34,877 bases of DNA from Pseudoduganella buxea. Lineage in GTDB: Bacteria; Pseudomonadota; Gammaproteobacteria; Burkholderiales; Burkholderiaceae_D. The position numbers were made by a program, and so were the translations under genes. The stretch spans positions 1 through 34,877 of the forward strand of contig NZ_WNKZ01000072.1 in NCBI RefSeq assembly GCF_009720835.1, written 5' to 3'. Positions 6,099 to 14,135 of the stretch are shown piece by piece. The notes under the pieces were generated by a model. The model saw only the letters and a list, made by a program, of their open reading frames with translations. It did no database searches and had not been told where the DNA came from. Position 1 is the stretch's first letter. Every line of letters begins with the position of its first letter.

Positions 6099-7669
6099 GC
6101 GCGCTCCAGCAACAGGATGCCGTCGATGTCGACCTGCACGCGGCCGCCGCACACCGTGTAGTGGCGCTCGCCATCGGCGTCCCGCAGGCGCGTGCCCTCC
6201 TCGAACACGCTCTCGACCAGGAGGTCGAGAGCCCCAACATGGCAGAGGACGACCAGCACCGCGTCGCCGCTGTCCGGCAGGGTCCGGGAGAAAACATAGG
6301 GATCGACGCACAGCCGGGTGTGCACACCCGTCGCGATGGCGGGGTGGCGGCTGCGGAACTGCCCCAGCCGGCACCAGTGCGCCAGCCGCGCCGGGTCGAG
6401 CGTCGCCCAGTTCATGTCCGAGCGGGCGGCCTGGGCGGGATCGACGGGTGTGTCGGGGCCGTGCTGGCGCCCGCTTTCGTCGCCATAGAAGATCTGCACG
6501 CCGCCGGGCGCCAGCATCAGCGCAGCCGCCGCATAGGGAGTGCGCGCCTGGTCGCACAGGACCGTGTCATGCGACGACAGGTAGGACAGGACTTGATGCC
6601 CAGCGGCAAGAGTCGTGGCATAGCGTGCGTACAGGCGGTCGAGCCGGTGCAGCGCCAGGCTGCGCGGATAGTCCTCGCCCGTGTCGGTATCGCCGAAGAT
6701 GGTCGCGATCTCATGCTGGAAGCTGAAATTGATGAGCGAATCGAAACCGCTGTCGTGGTAGTCGTTGCGCGCGATGCCGTTACCGAACACTTCGCCCGTC
6801 ATCCAGAATGGGGCCTGGTCGATCCGCTTGGCCGGATGGCGCGCCTTCCAGTCGGCCAGTGCCGTCACGCACGCCTGTTTCAGTTCGCGCCACGTGCGCA
6901 GGTCCACATGCTTGCCGGAGTCGCAGCGGAAGCCGTCGATGCCGTAGGTGCGTACCCAGGCGCTCAACCAGCCGATCAGGTAGCCGCGCACCGTGGTGGC
7001 AGTTTCGTGAACGGCGCCGCTGTCGGCTTTGCCGGCCAGGAAAGCGGGCAGCGTGACGTGGTGCTCGGATTCGGTGCGGAAGCGTGCCAGGCCATGGCCC
7101 GGCGGCGTCGGCGCATTCGGTGCCGGCACCGTATCGCCTTCGCCCGGCATGCAGACCCAATCGCTTCCCCACCAGCGCGCGCGCAGCGCGGCGGGTTCCG
7201 CCAGCGCGCCATCGGCGCAGGTCGCCCGCAGCGACGGCGGGTCGAAATAGCCGGGATGACTCATCACGACATCGAGCACGACCCGGATGCCCGCCGCGTG
7301 CGCCGCGTCCACCATCGCACCGAACTCCGCGCCGGTGCCGAAGCGCGCATCGGGCACGGTGAAGTCCAGGGGCCAATAGCCGTGATAGGCGTAATGTTCG
7401 AACGGGTCGACGGTGGCCGGGCCGAGAATCTGCTGGTACGGCGCGCTGATCCAGATGGCATTGACGCCGAGGGCACCGAACCACCCTGCGTGTATTTTCT
7501 CGGTGATACCGGAGAAATTACCGCCGTGGAACTTTCCCACGTTTTCGCCGGTGGAAACAGGCCAGGCAGCACCGCCCGCCGCATGGAAGCGGTCCGTCAG
7601 AAGGAAATAGACAATGGGATTTCTGCTTAAAACGTTTTCCGGCAGCAGGGATAAGGCGGCAGATACCAT
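6095..7669 (-). CDS. GH13 alpha-amylase-family glycoside hydrolase
   Basis: A 524-residue protein from ATG 7669; the frame is open to 7762, but the extra residues look non-coding and no strong ribosome binding site favours either start. GH13 regions are present in order: DVVMSH (133-138, region I), GFRCDSGKH (246-254, nucleophile Asp250), TGEVFG (291-296, acid/base Glu293) and YLSSHDT (363-369, His-Asp of region IV). The N-terminus (NPIVYFLLTDRFH) is the usual first barrel strand, and there is no signal peptide, so the enzyme should be cytoplasmic, acting on maltodextrin or glycogen. It is translationally coupled to the GT4 gene. It is divergent from the exporter operon across an AT-rich 309-base gap. 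Confidence 0.88.
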   Translation of the reverse strand: MVSAALSLLPENVLSRNPIVYFLLTDRFHAAGGAAWPVSTGENVGKFHGGNFSGITEKIHAGWFGALGVNAIWISAPYQQILGPATVDPFEHYAYHGYWPLDFTVPDARFGTGAEFGAMVDAAHAAGIRVVLDVVMSHPGYFDPPSLRATCADGALAEPAALRARWWGSDWVCMPGEGDTVPAPNAPTPPGHGLARFRTESEHHVTLPAFLAGKADSGAVHETATTVRGYLIGWLSAWVRTYGIDGFRCDSGKHVDLRTWRELKQACVTALADWKARHPAKRIDQAPFWMTGEVFGNGIARNDYHDSGFDSLINFSFQHEIATIFGDTDTGEDYPRSLALHRLDRLYARYATTLAAGHQVLSYLSSHDTVLCDQARTPYAAAALMLAPGGVQIFYGDESGRQHGPDTPVDPAQAARSDMNWATLDPARLAHWCRLGQFRSRHPAIATGVHTRLCVDPYVFSRTLPDSGDAVLVVLCHVGALDLLVESVFEEGTRLRDADGERHYTVCGGRVQVDIDGILLLERA

Positions 7670-7978
7670 TGCAAAATCATCGAGGCAAATGAGGCAAGAA
7701 ATAATCAGCGCAGCGCGTGGTCGTGGCGGCGAATGTCCGTAGCGCAACCGGGGTAACGGCAACGCTTGAAAGCGGGCGAATTATAGGTAGGGCATGCGCC
7801 GAAAACAATTATTAATTTAAAAATACTTACAGTGTCCCATTTAAACATCAGTTGACGAAAATACAGAAAAATTATTGCAAAAAAGCTAAACGCTCTGCTA
7901 CAGTCGCCGTCTTTTTCCGGCTGGCGCCCGGACCGGCGCGGCGCACGTTCGCCGGCCATATTTCATAGTTGAATCGCG
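7670..7978. other. AT-rich divergent intergenic region between amylase and exporter genes
   Basis: These 309 bases hold no gene I can support. The part 7795-7905 is markedly AT-rich compared with its neighbours and should contain promoters in both directions. No clear terminator or long inverted repeat was seen. Confidence 0.6.
7875..7904 (+). promoter_or_regulatory. Candidate promoter for the exporter operon
   Basis: TTGCAA (7875-7880) and TACAGT (7899-7904) are separated by 18 bases and lie about 75 bases before the membrane-fusion protein start. Both hexamers are partial matches to sigma-70 consensus, so this is a low-certainty call supported mainly by position and local AT content. Confidence 0.3.
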
Positions 7979-9238
7979 ATGTCCCTGTTCCGTCCCGCAG
8001 CCCTGAACGCCCGCCAAGTCAAGTGGCTGGGCGAAATCATCCTGATCCGTCCCCTTTCCTTTGCCGTGCTGACGGCACTTGCCGTCGGCGCGGCCGCCAT
8101 CATCGTCGCCTTCCTGTGCATCGGCACCTACACCAAGCGCAGCACCGTCGGCGGACAGCTCGTGCCGGATCGCGGCCTCGTCAAGGTGTATGCGTCGCAG
8201 GCGGGCATCGTGCTGGAAAAGCGCGTGCACGAAGGCCAGCGGGTGCGGCGCGGCGATGTCCTGTTTGTCGTTTCCGGCGAGCGCAGCAGCAGTACGCAGA
8301 GCGACATCCAGGCGGCGATCAGCCGCAAGATCGAGATGCGCGAACAGTCCCTGCGCAAGGAACTGGACAAGACGGGCCAATTGCAGCTGGAAGAGCGCGT
8401 TGCGCTGGACCGCAAGATCGCCGGCCTGGAATCGGAACTGGCCAAGATCGAGAACCAGCTGGAAGGCCAGCGCAGCCGCGTGCAGCTTGCCGAAGAAACC
8501 GTGCGGCGCAGCGAAGAGTTGCTGGCGAAGTCCTTCGTATCGAAGGAGCAGGTGCAGCAAAAGCAGGCGGACCTGCTCGACCAGCGCAGCCGCCTGCAGG
8601 CCCTCGAACGGGACCGCCTGAGCGGCCGGCGCGAACTGGTCAGCCAGGAAAATGCACGGGCCAGCGCGCCCTTGCGCGACCAGAACCTGCTGGCGCAGAT
8701 CGCACGCCAGCTCACCAGCACGGGCGAGGAACTGACCGAGAGCGAAGCGCGGCGGCGACTGGTGGTCACGGCGCCCGAAGACGGCATCGCCACGGCGGTT
8801 GCCGTCGAGACAGGCCAGGCGGTCGATGGCTCGCGCCCACTGGTGAGCGTGGTGCCGGCGGGGGCGCTGATGCAGGCTCACCTGTATGCGCCGAGCAGCG
8901 CGATCGGCTTCGTCCAGCCGGGTGACACGGTGCTGCTGCGCTATCAGGCCTACCCCTATCAGAAATTCGGCCATGCGCGTGGCCGGGTGGTTTCCGTCTC
9001 CAAGACCGCCCTGCCGTCCAACGAATTGAGCGGCCTGGGCTGGTTCGCCGCCAATGGCGCGGGCAGTTCGCCGCTGTACCTGGTCACGGTCAGGCTGGAA
9101 CGGCAGTCGGTCACGGCGTACGGCAAGCAGCAGGCAATCCAGGCAGGCATGCTGCTCGATGCCGATGTGCTGCGCGACACGCGCCGCCTGTACGAATGGG
9201 TGCTCGAACCGCTGTTCAGCATGACCGGCCACTTGTGA
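7979..9238 (+). CDS. HlyD/CvaA-family membrane fusion protein of a peptide exporter
   Basis: A 419-residue protein from ATG 7979. It has a short cytoplasmic N-terminus, one membrane anchor (about 26-48, PLSFAVLTALAVGAAAIIVA), a first lipoyl half (about 65-95, VKVYASQAGIVLEKRVHEGQ, RRGDVLFVV), a long charged coiled-coil hairpin (about 105-250), the second lipoyl half (VVTAPEDGIATAVAVETGQAV) and a beta-barrel domain (LYAPSSAIGFVQPGDTVLLRY). This is the layout of MchE/CvaA-type adaptors that link a peptidase-containing ABC exporter to TolC in microcin and colicin V secretion. The transporter gene follows after 49 bases. With no RTX toxin in the window, the natural cargo is the precursor pair at 4.1-4.6 kb. 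Confidence 0.9.
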   Translation: MSLFRPAALNARQVKWLGEIILIRPLSFAVLTALAVGAAAIIVAFLCIGTYTKRSTVGGQLVPDRGLVKVYASQAGIVLEKRVHEGQRVRRGDVLFVVSGERSSSTQSDIQAAISRKIEMREQSLRKELDKTGQLQLEERVALDRKIAGLESELAKIENQLEGQRSRVQLAEETVRRSEELLAKSFVSKEQVQQKQADLLDQRSRLQALERDRLSGRRELVSQENARASAPLRDQNLLAQIARQLTSTGEELTESEARRRLVVTAPEDGIATAVAVETGQAVDGSRPLVSVVPAGALMQAHLYAPSSAIGFVQPGDTVLLRYQAYPYQKFGHARGRVVSVSKTALPSNELSGLGWFAANGAGSSPLYLVTVRLERQSVTAYGKQQAIQAGMLLDADVLRDTRRLYEWVLEPLFSMTGHL

Positions 9239-9287
9239 CACGCGCCGATTCCCGCCTTGCCTTTTCACCGCACCAAGTGTTGATACC

Positions 9288-11450
9288 ATGTCTTTACTGA
9301 ACGACCTTTCATTCGGCTTCGGCAGGCGAATGCCCGTGATCCTGCAAACCGAGGCAACCGAATGCGGCCTGGCGTGCCTGGCGATGGTGGCGGCCTACCA
9401 TGGCAACGGCACCGAGCTGGCCGCGCTGCGGCGCCAGCATCCCGTGTCGCTGAAGGGCGCGACGCTGATGCACCTGGTGAAGATCGGCGAACGCATGCAT
9501 CTGGGCACGCGCGCGCTCAAGCTGGAGCTCGACGACATCCCCAAGCTCAAGCTGCCGTGCGTGCTGCACTGGAATTTCAACCACTTCGTCGTGCTCAAGG
9601 CCGTCAGCGCCAAGGGCGTATTGACGATCCACGATCCGGCGTTCGGCCTGCGCAAGATATCGCCGGACGAGGCGTCCAAGTCGTTTACCGGCGTCGCACT
9701 GGAACTGTGGCCGGCGACCGATTTCAGCCCCCGGAAAAGGGCGCAGCCCGTCAAGCTGCGCAGCCTGATGGGCAATATCGACGGGCTGCGGCGCTCGTTC
9801 GCGCAGATCCTGCTGCTGGCGCTGGCAATGGAAGTGTTTGCGTTGGTGACGCCGTTCTTCATGCAGTGGGTACTCGACGACGTTATCGTCGCGGCCGACC
9901 GCACGCTGCTGACGACCTTGGCGCTGGGTTTCGGCCTGCTGATGCTGATGCAGCAGGTCATCACGACGGTGCGTTCCTGGGTGCTGATCTACATGAGCAC
10001 GACGCTGAACATCCAGTGGCGCGCCAATGTGTTCAGCCACATGGTGCGCCTGCCGGTCGAGTATTTCGAAAAACGCCACCTGGGGGACGTCATCTCGCGC
10101 TTCGGCGCCATCGACCAGATCCAGCGGGGGCTGAGCACCGCCTTCCTAGAAGGCATACTCGACGGCTTGATGACCGTGGTGACCCTGTTCATGATGTTCC
10201 TCTACAGTCCCCTGCTGGGCTGGATCGCCGTTGGAACGATGAGCTTGTACGCCCTGGGCCGGTGGGCATGGTATCGCCCGCTGCGCGACGCGACCGAAGA
10301 ACAGATCATCCACGCGGCCAAGCAGCAGAGCCACTTCCTGGAAACCGTCCGTGGCGTCAAGGCCATCAAGCTGTTCCAGCGCGAGGATGTGCGGCGCGCC
10401 AGCTGGCTCACCCTGCTGGTCGACCAGGTCAATGCCGACCTGCGCACGCAACGCATTATCCTGCTGTACCGGTCGATGAACGGCGTGTTGTTCGGTATCG
10501 AGAACATCCTCATCATCTGGCTGGGCGCCACGCTCGTGCTGGACGGGAGTTTCAGCGTCGGCATGCTGATGGCGTTCATTGCCTACAAGGGGCAGTTCGA
10601 CGGGCGCGTCAGCTCGCTGATCGACAAGCTGTTCGAACTGAAGATGCTGCGGCTCCAGGGTGAACGCCTGTCCGACATCGTCCTGACCAAACCGGAAGAA
10701 GAACACGGCCTGCACGGCGACGCCGCGATGGACGTCGAGCCGGCGATCGAACTGCGCGAGCTGTGCTACCGGTATGCCGAGAACGAGCCGATGGTCATCA
10801 ATGGCGTCAACCTGACGATCGCGCCCGGGGAGTCGGTGGCCATCGTCGGTCCATCCGGCTGCGGCAAGTCCACGCTGATGAACGTGCTGCTGGGGATCTT
10901 GCCGAGCACGTCGGGCAGCGTCCATATCGGCGGCTTGAGCGTCGCGTCGAACGGCCTGGACACGCTGCGCCGCACCGTGGGCACGGTGCTGCAGGACGAC
11001 GTGCTGTTTGCCGGATCGATTGCCGACAATATCAGCTTCTTCGACCCGCAGGCCGATCGCGCCTGGGTCGAGGAATGCGCGGCGATGGCCGCGGTCGCGG
11101 CGGAAATCTCGGCCATGCCGATGGCGTACAACACGCTGATCGGCGAGATGGGCACGGTGCTGTCGGGCGGGCAGAAGCAACGCATCCTGCTGGCGCGGGC
11201 CCTGTACAAGCGGCCCAAGATCCTGTTCCTCGATGAAGCGACCAGCAACCTGGACGTGGAAAAGGAACATGAGGTCAATGCGGTGATCAAATCCCTGCGC
11301 ATGACGCGCATCATCATTGCGCACCGGCCCGAGACGATCGCCTCGGCCGACCGCGTGGTGGTACTGCTCGGCGGGAAGATCGTGCATGACAGTGCCGCAC
11401 AGGCGGACCTCGCGGGCGCCGCGGCGCCGGTGCCCGTGAAGGCCGCCTGA
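9288..11450 (+). CDS. Peptidase-containing ABC transporter (C39, bacteriocin exporter)
   Basis: A 720-residue PCAT-type exporter. The N-terminal C39 peptidase carries QTEATECGLACL with Gln20 and catalytic Cys26, NHFVVL with His99 and HDPAFG with Asp116, so the triad is complete and active double-glycine leader processing is expected. A six-helix transmembrane domain follows (about 170-450), then the nucleotide-binding domain: GPSGCGKST (Walker A, about 521-529), LSGGQKQR (signature, about 624), ILFLDEATSNLD (Walker B, about 644-655) and the IIAHR H-loop. An intact peptidase separates it from HlyB, whose C39-like domain lacks the Cys. It forms an operon with the membrane fusion protein and should cleave the VAGA leaders of the two precursors during export. 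The outer-membrane TolC partner is not in the window. Confidence 0.95.
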   Translation: MSLLNDLSFGFGRRMPVILQTEATECGLACLAMVAAYHGNGTELAALRRQHPVSLKGATLMHLVKIGERMHLGTRALKLELDDIPKLKLPCVLHWNFNHFVVLKAVSAKGVLTIHDPAFGLRKISPDEASKSFTGVALELWPATDFSPRKRAQPVKLRSLMGNIDGLRRSFAQILLLALAMEVFALVTPFFMQWVLDDVIVAADRTLLTTLALGFGLLMLMQQVITTVRSWVLIYMSTTLNIQWRANVFSHMVRLPVEYFEKRHLGDVISRFGAIDQIQRGLSTAFLEGILDGLMTVVTLFMMFLYSPLLGWIAVGTMSLYALGRWAWYRPLRDATEEQIIHAAKQQSHFLETVRGVKAIKLFQREDVRRASWLTLLVDQVNADLRTQRIILLYRSMNGVLFGIENILIIWLGATLVLDGSFSVGMLMAFIAYKGQFDGRVSSLIDKLFELKMLRLQGERLSDIVLTKPEEEHGLHGDAAMDVEPAIELRELCYRYAENEPMVINGVNLTIAPGESVAIVGPSGCGKSTLMNVLLGILPSTSGSVHIGGLSVASNGLDTLRRTVGTVLQDDVLFAGSIADNISFFDPQADRAWVEECAAMAAVAAEISAMPMAYNTLIGEMGTVLSGGQKQRILLARALYKRPKILFLDEATSNLDVEKEHEVNAVIKSLRMTRIIIAHRPETIASADRVVVLLGGKIVHDSAAQADLAGAAAPVPVKAA

Positions 11451-11467
11451 CGCCCCACGGCGTGCGC

Positions 11468-11483
11468 GGCCGCGGCTGCGGCC
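11468..11483. terminator. GC hairpin between the exporter and queC
   Basis: GGCCGC (11468-11473), loop GGCT, GCGGCC (11478-11483) form a perfect 6-bp stem in the 33-base gap between convergent genes. There is no T tract; this is probably a shared transcript-end structure. Confidence 0.4.
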
Positions 11484-12188
11484 CTAACGCTGCCGCGCCG
11501 CATACTCCCGATACCCGCGCGCCCGCAACGCGCACGCCGGACATTCGCCGCAACCGTAGCCCCAGTCGTGCAGCTCTCCCCGCTCGCCCTTGTAGCAGGT
11601 GTGCGTGTCGGCGCGGATCAGGTCCACCAGGGCCTGGCCGCCCAGGCGTTCGGCCAGCTCCCACGTTTCCGATTTATCGAGCCACATCAGCGGCGTTTCC
11701 AGCTTCAGGCGCGTGTCCATGCCCAGGTTCAGGGCCACCTGCAGGGCCTTCATGGTGTCGTCGCGGCAGTCCGGGTAGCCGGAAAAGTCCGTTTCGCACA
11801 TGCCGCCCACCAGCACATTCATGCCGCGCCGGTAAGCCAGCGTGGCGGCCACCGTCATGAACATCAGGTTCCGGCCCGGCACGAAGGTGTTCGGCAGGCC
11901 ATTGGCCTGCATCGTGATCTCGATATCTTCCGTCATCGCCGTCTGCGACAGCTGCGCGATCAGCGACAGGTCGATCATATGGTCATCGCCCAGCTTCGCG
12001 GCCCAATCGGGTCGGCCCGTGCGCAGCTTGGCCAGCAGTTCGGGGCGCATCGTCAACTCGATGGCGTGGCGCTGGCCATAATTGAAGCCGATCGTTTCGA
12101 CCCGTTCGTAGCGGTCCAGGGCCCAGGCCAGGCAGGTGGTGGAATCCTGCCCACCGCTAAAGAGTACCAGCGCCGCGTCGCTTTTCAT
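11484..12188 (-). CDS. queC: 7-cyano-7-deazaguanine synthase QueC
   Basis: A 234-residue enzyme of queuosine biosynthesis that converts 7-carboxy-7-deazaguanine to preQ0, using ATP and ammonia. It shows the PP-loop SGGQDSTTCL at residues 11-20, the RNLMF and GGMCETDFSGYPDCR motifs, and the C-terminal zinc cluster in THTCYKGER...YGCGECPACALRARGY. The ATG at 12188 is chosen over an in-frame TTG at 12197 because AGGA sits about nine bases before it and the family starts directly with the strand before the PP-loop. It stands alone here, divergent from tamA (158-base gap) and convergent with the peptide exporter. Nothing suggests a link to DNA 7-deazaguanine modification. Confidence 0.95.
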   Translation of the reverse strand: MKSDAALVLFSGGQDSTTCLAWALDRYERVETIGFNYGQRHAIELTMRPELLAKLRTGRPDWAAKLGDDHMIDLSLIAQLSQTAMTEDIEITMQANGLPNTFVPGRNLMFMTVAATLAYRRGMNVLVGGMCETDFSGYPDCRDDTMKALQVALNLGMDTRLKLETPLMWLDKSETWELAERLGGQALVDLIRADTHTCYKGERGELHDWGYGCGECPACALRARGYREYAARQR

Positions 12189-12347
12189 GATTGCCAATCC
12201 TATAATCTCGATAATGATTCCGGCAGCTGTTATCGGAACGCCATGCTTTCGGCATATCCAGTACCATCCTGCTTATTTGCTCAACCGTGCCCTGCTGGGC
12301 CGATTACCGGAAAAACTCGAATTTTGGCATATGTCGCGACAAAAGTA

Positions 12348-14135
12348 ATGCAGCAGGTGGCGTTCGCCTGCGCCGCGCTGGCGCTGCCGCTGGCCGTGCT
12401 GGCGGCGGACGGCTTCCAGTACAACGTGCGCATCAACGCGCCGGGCGACCTGGACGAGCTGCTGGAAGAGAACCTCGACCTGCTGCGCTACCGCGGCAAT
12501 CCCCGCACGGACCGCGAGCAGCTGCGCCGCATGGTGCGCACCACGCCGGCCCAGGCCAAGACGCTGCTGGCCACGGAAGGCTATTACAATCCCGAGGTCA
12601 CGGTGCGCCTGGAGGACGGCGAGACGACGCCGAGCGTCATCGTCGACGTCACGCCGGGCCAGCCGGTGCTGGTCGGCGCCGTCGAGATCGTGCTGAACGG
12701 CTTCGAGGCGACGGGCGACACGCCGTTCGACAAGGAAGCCCTGAAGGCCAGCTGGCCTCTGGCCGAAGGCGAGGTATTTCGCCAGTCCGACTGGGAACAG
12801 GCCAAGCGGGCCATCCTGCGCGCCGTCGTGCAGACGCGCTACCCGCGCGCCCAGCTGACGGAGAGCGTGGCCACGGTTGACCCGGAAACGAACCGCGCCC
12901 TGCTGCGGGTGGCGCTCGACAGCGGCCCGGAGATGCGCTTCGGCGAATTGAAGATCGAAGGCCTGAAGCGCTATCCGGAGTCGATCGTGCGCAACCTGAA
13001 CCAGATCAATCCCGGCGACGTGTACAGCGAAGCGGCCCTGCAGGCCTACCAGTCCCGCCTGCAGGACACCGGCTATTTCTCCGGCGTGGAAGTGAGCGCC
13101 GACCTGAACGCGCTGCTGGGCGAGCAGATGGAAGCGGCGGAGGGCAAGCGCGAGGGCACGCCGCAACCGGCCACGATGGCGCCGCTGCCGCTGCTGGTGC
13201 GCGTGGTGGAAAACAAGCGCAAGAACGCCAGCGTCGGTCTCGGTATCTCGACCAACACGGGCGCCCGCGCCTCGGTGGCCTACGACGACCTGGCCGTATG
13301 GGGCCTGCGCCTGAAAAGCGCACTGACGATCGAGCAGAAGAAGCAGAACGCCCGGGGCGACTTCTACTTCCCCACCACGGCCAAGGGCTACAACGACAGC
13401 TTCGGCGCCGCGCTCGACCGCGAGGACATCGAGGGCGAAACCATCCGCAGTGCCTCCGTCTACGCCAAGCGGGCCTGGGGCACGCCGCTGCTCGAGCGCA
13501 GCATCTCGGCCGAGTACCTGAACGAATCGCGTTCGATCGAAGGCGCGCCGTCGACCCACGCCATGAGTTTGCCGTTCACCTATGCCGTCACGTGGCGCAA
13601 GCTGGACAACCTGATCTTCCCCACCAAGGGCTATGTGCTCAACGCCACCGCGGGCGGCGCCGTGCTGCCGATCCTGACGGACGAAAAATTCCTGCGTGCC
13701 ACCGCGCGCGGCATCCTGTACAAGCCCGTCAACCCGAAGAACATGTTCATCTTCCGGGGCGAGCTGGGCGCGCTCAAATCGGGCAGCAAGGACGGCGTGC
13801 CGTCCACCTACCTGTTCCGCGCCGGCGGCGACAATTCCGTGCGCGGCTACGGCTACCAGGAGCTGGGCGTGCGCGAAGGCGATGCCACCGTGGGCGGGCG
13901 CTACCTGCTGACGGCCAGTGCGGAATACCAGTACTGGTTCCGCCCGACGTGGGGCGTGGCGGCCTTCTACGACACCGGCAACGCCGCCGACTCGCTGTCG
14001 GAAATTCATCCGAAATCCGGCTACGGCCTGGGTGCCCGCTACAAAAGCCCGGTGGGCCCGATCAACGTCGACGTGGCCTACGGCCATGCCGTGCGCAAGG
14101 CCCACCTGCACTTCTCTCTGGGATTCACATTCTGA
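12348..14135 (+). CDS. tamA: TamA, Omp85-family outer-membrane subunit of the TAM complex
   Basis: A 595-residue protein from ATG 12348 (MQQVAFACAALALPLAVLA, a signal peptide probably cut near VLA-ADG). The frame is open long upstream, but this start gives the signal sequence; the ribosome binding site is weak. The N-terminal half holds POTRA-like repeats (for example PTRVTTPAQAK-type helices and GYYNPEVTVRLEDGE). The C-terminal half is the Omp85 barrel with FRAGGDNSVRGYGYQ, carrying the conserved RGY loop motif, and ends LHFSLGFTF with a terminal Phe. TamA works with TamB in outer-membrane protein and lipid transport. Its stop overlaps the tamB start (TGATG), so the two are coupled. Confidence 0.92.
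   Translation: MQQVAFACAALALPLAVLAADGFQYNVRINAPGDLDELLEENLDLLRYRGNPRTDREQLRRMVRTTPAQAKTLLATEGYYNPEVTVRLEDGETTPSVIVDVTPGQPVLVGAVEIVLNGFEATGDTPFDKEALKASWPLAEGEVFRQSDWEQAKRAILRAVVQTRYPRAQLTESVATVDPETNRALLRVALDSGPEMRFGELKIEGLKRYPESIVRNLNQINPGDVYSEAALQAYQSRLQDTGYFSGVEVSADLNALLGEQMEAAEGKREGTPQPATMAPLPLLVRVVENKRKNASVGLGISTNTGARASVAYDDLAVWGLRLKSALTIEQKKQNARGDFYFPTTAKGYNDSFGAALDREDIEGETIRSASVYAKRAWGTPLLERSISAEYLNESRSIEGAPSTHAMSLPFTYAVTWRKLDNLIFPTKGYVLNATAGGAVLPILTDEKFLRATARGILYKPVNPKNMFIFRGELGALKSGSKDGVPSTYLFRAGGDNSVRGYGYQELGVREGDATVGGRYLLTASAEYQYWFRPTWGVAAFYDTGNAADSLSEIHPKSGYGLGARYKSPVGPINVDVAYGHAVRKAHLHFSLGFTF

Noticed and set aside
11568..12347. Long upstream extension of the tamA frame
   Set aside because: It lies antisense to queC; the signal peptide at 12348 marks the real start.
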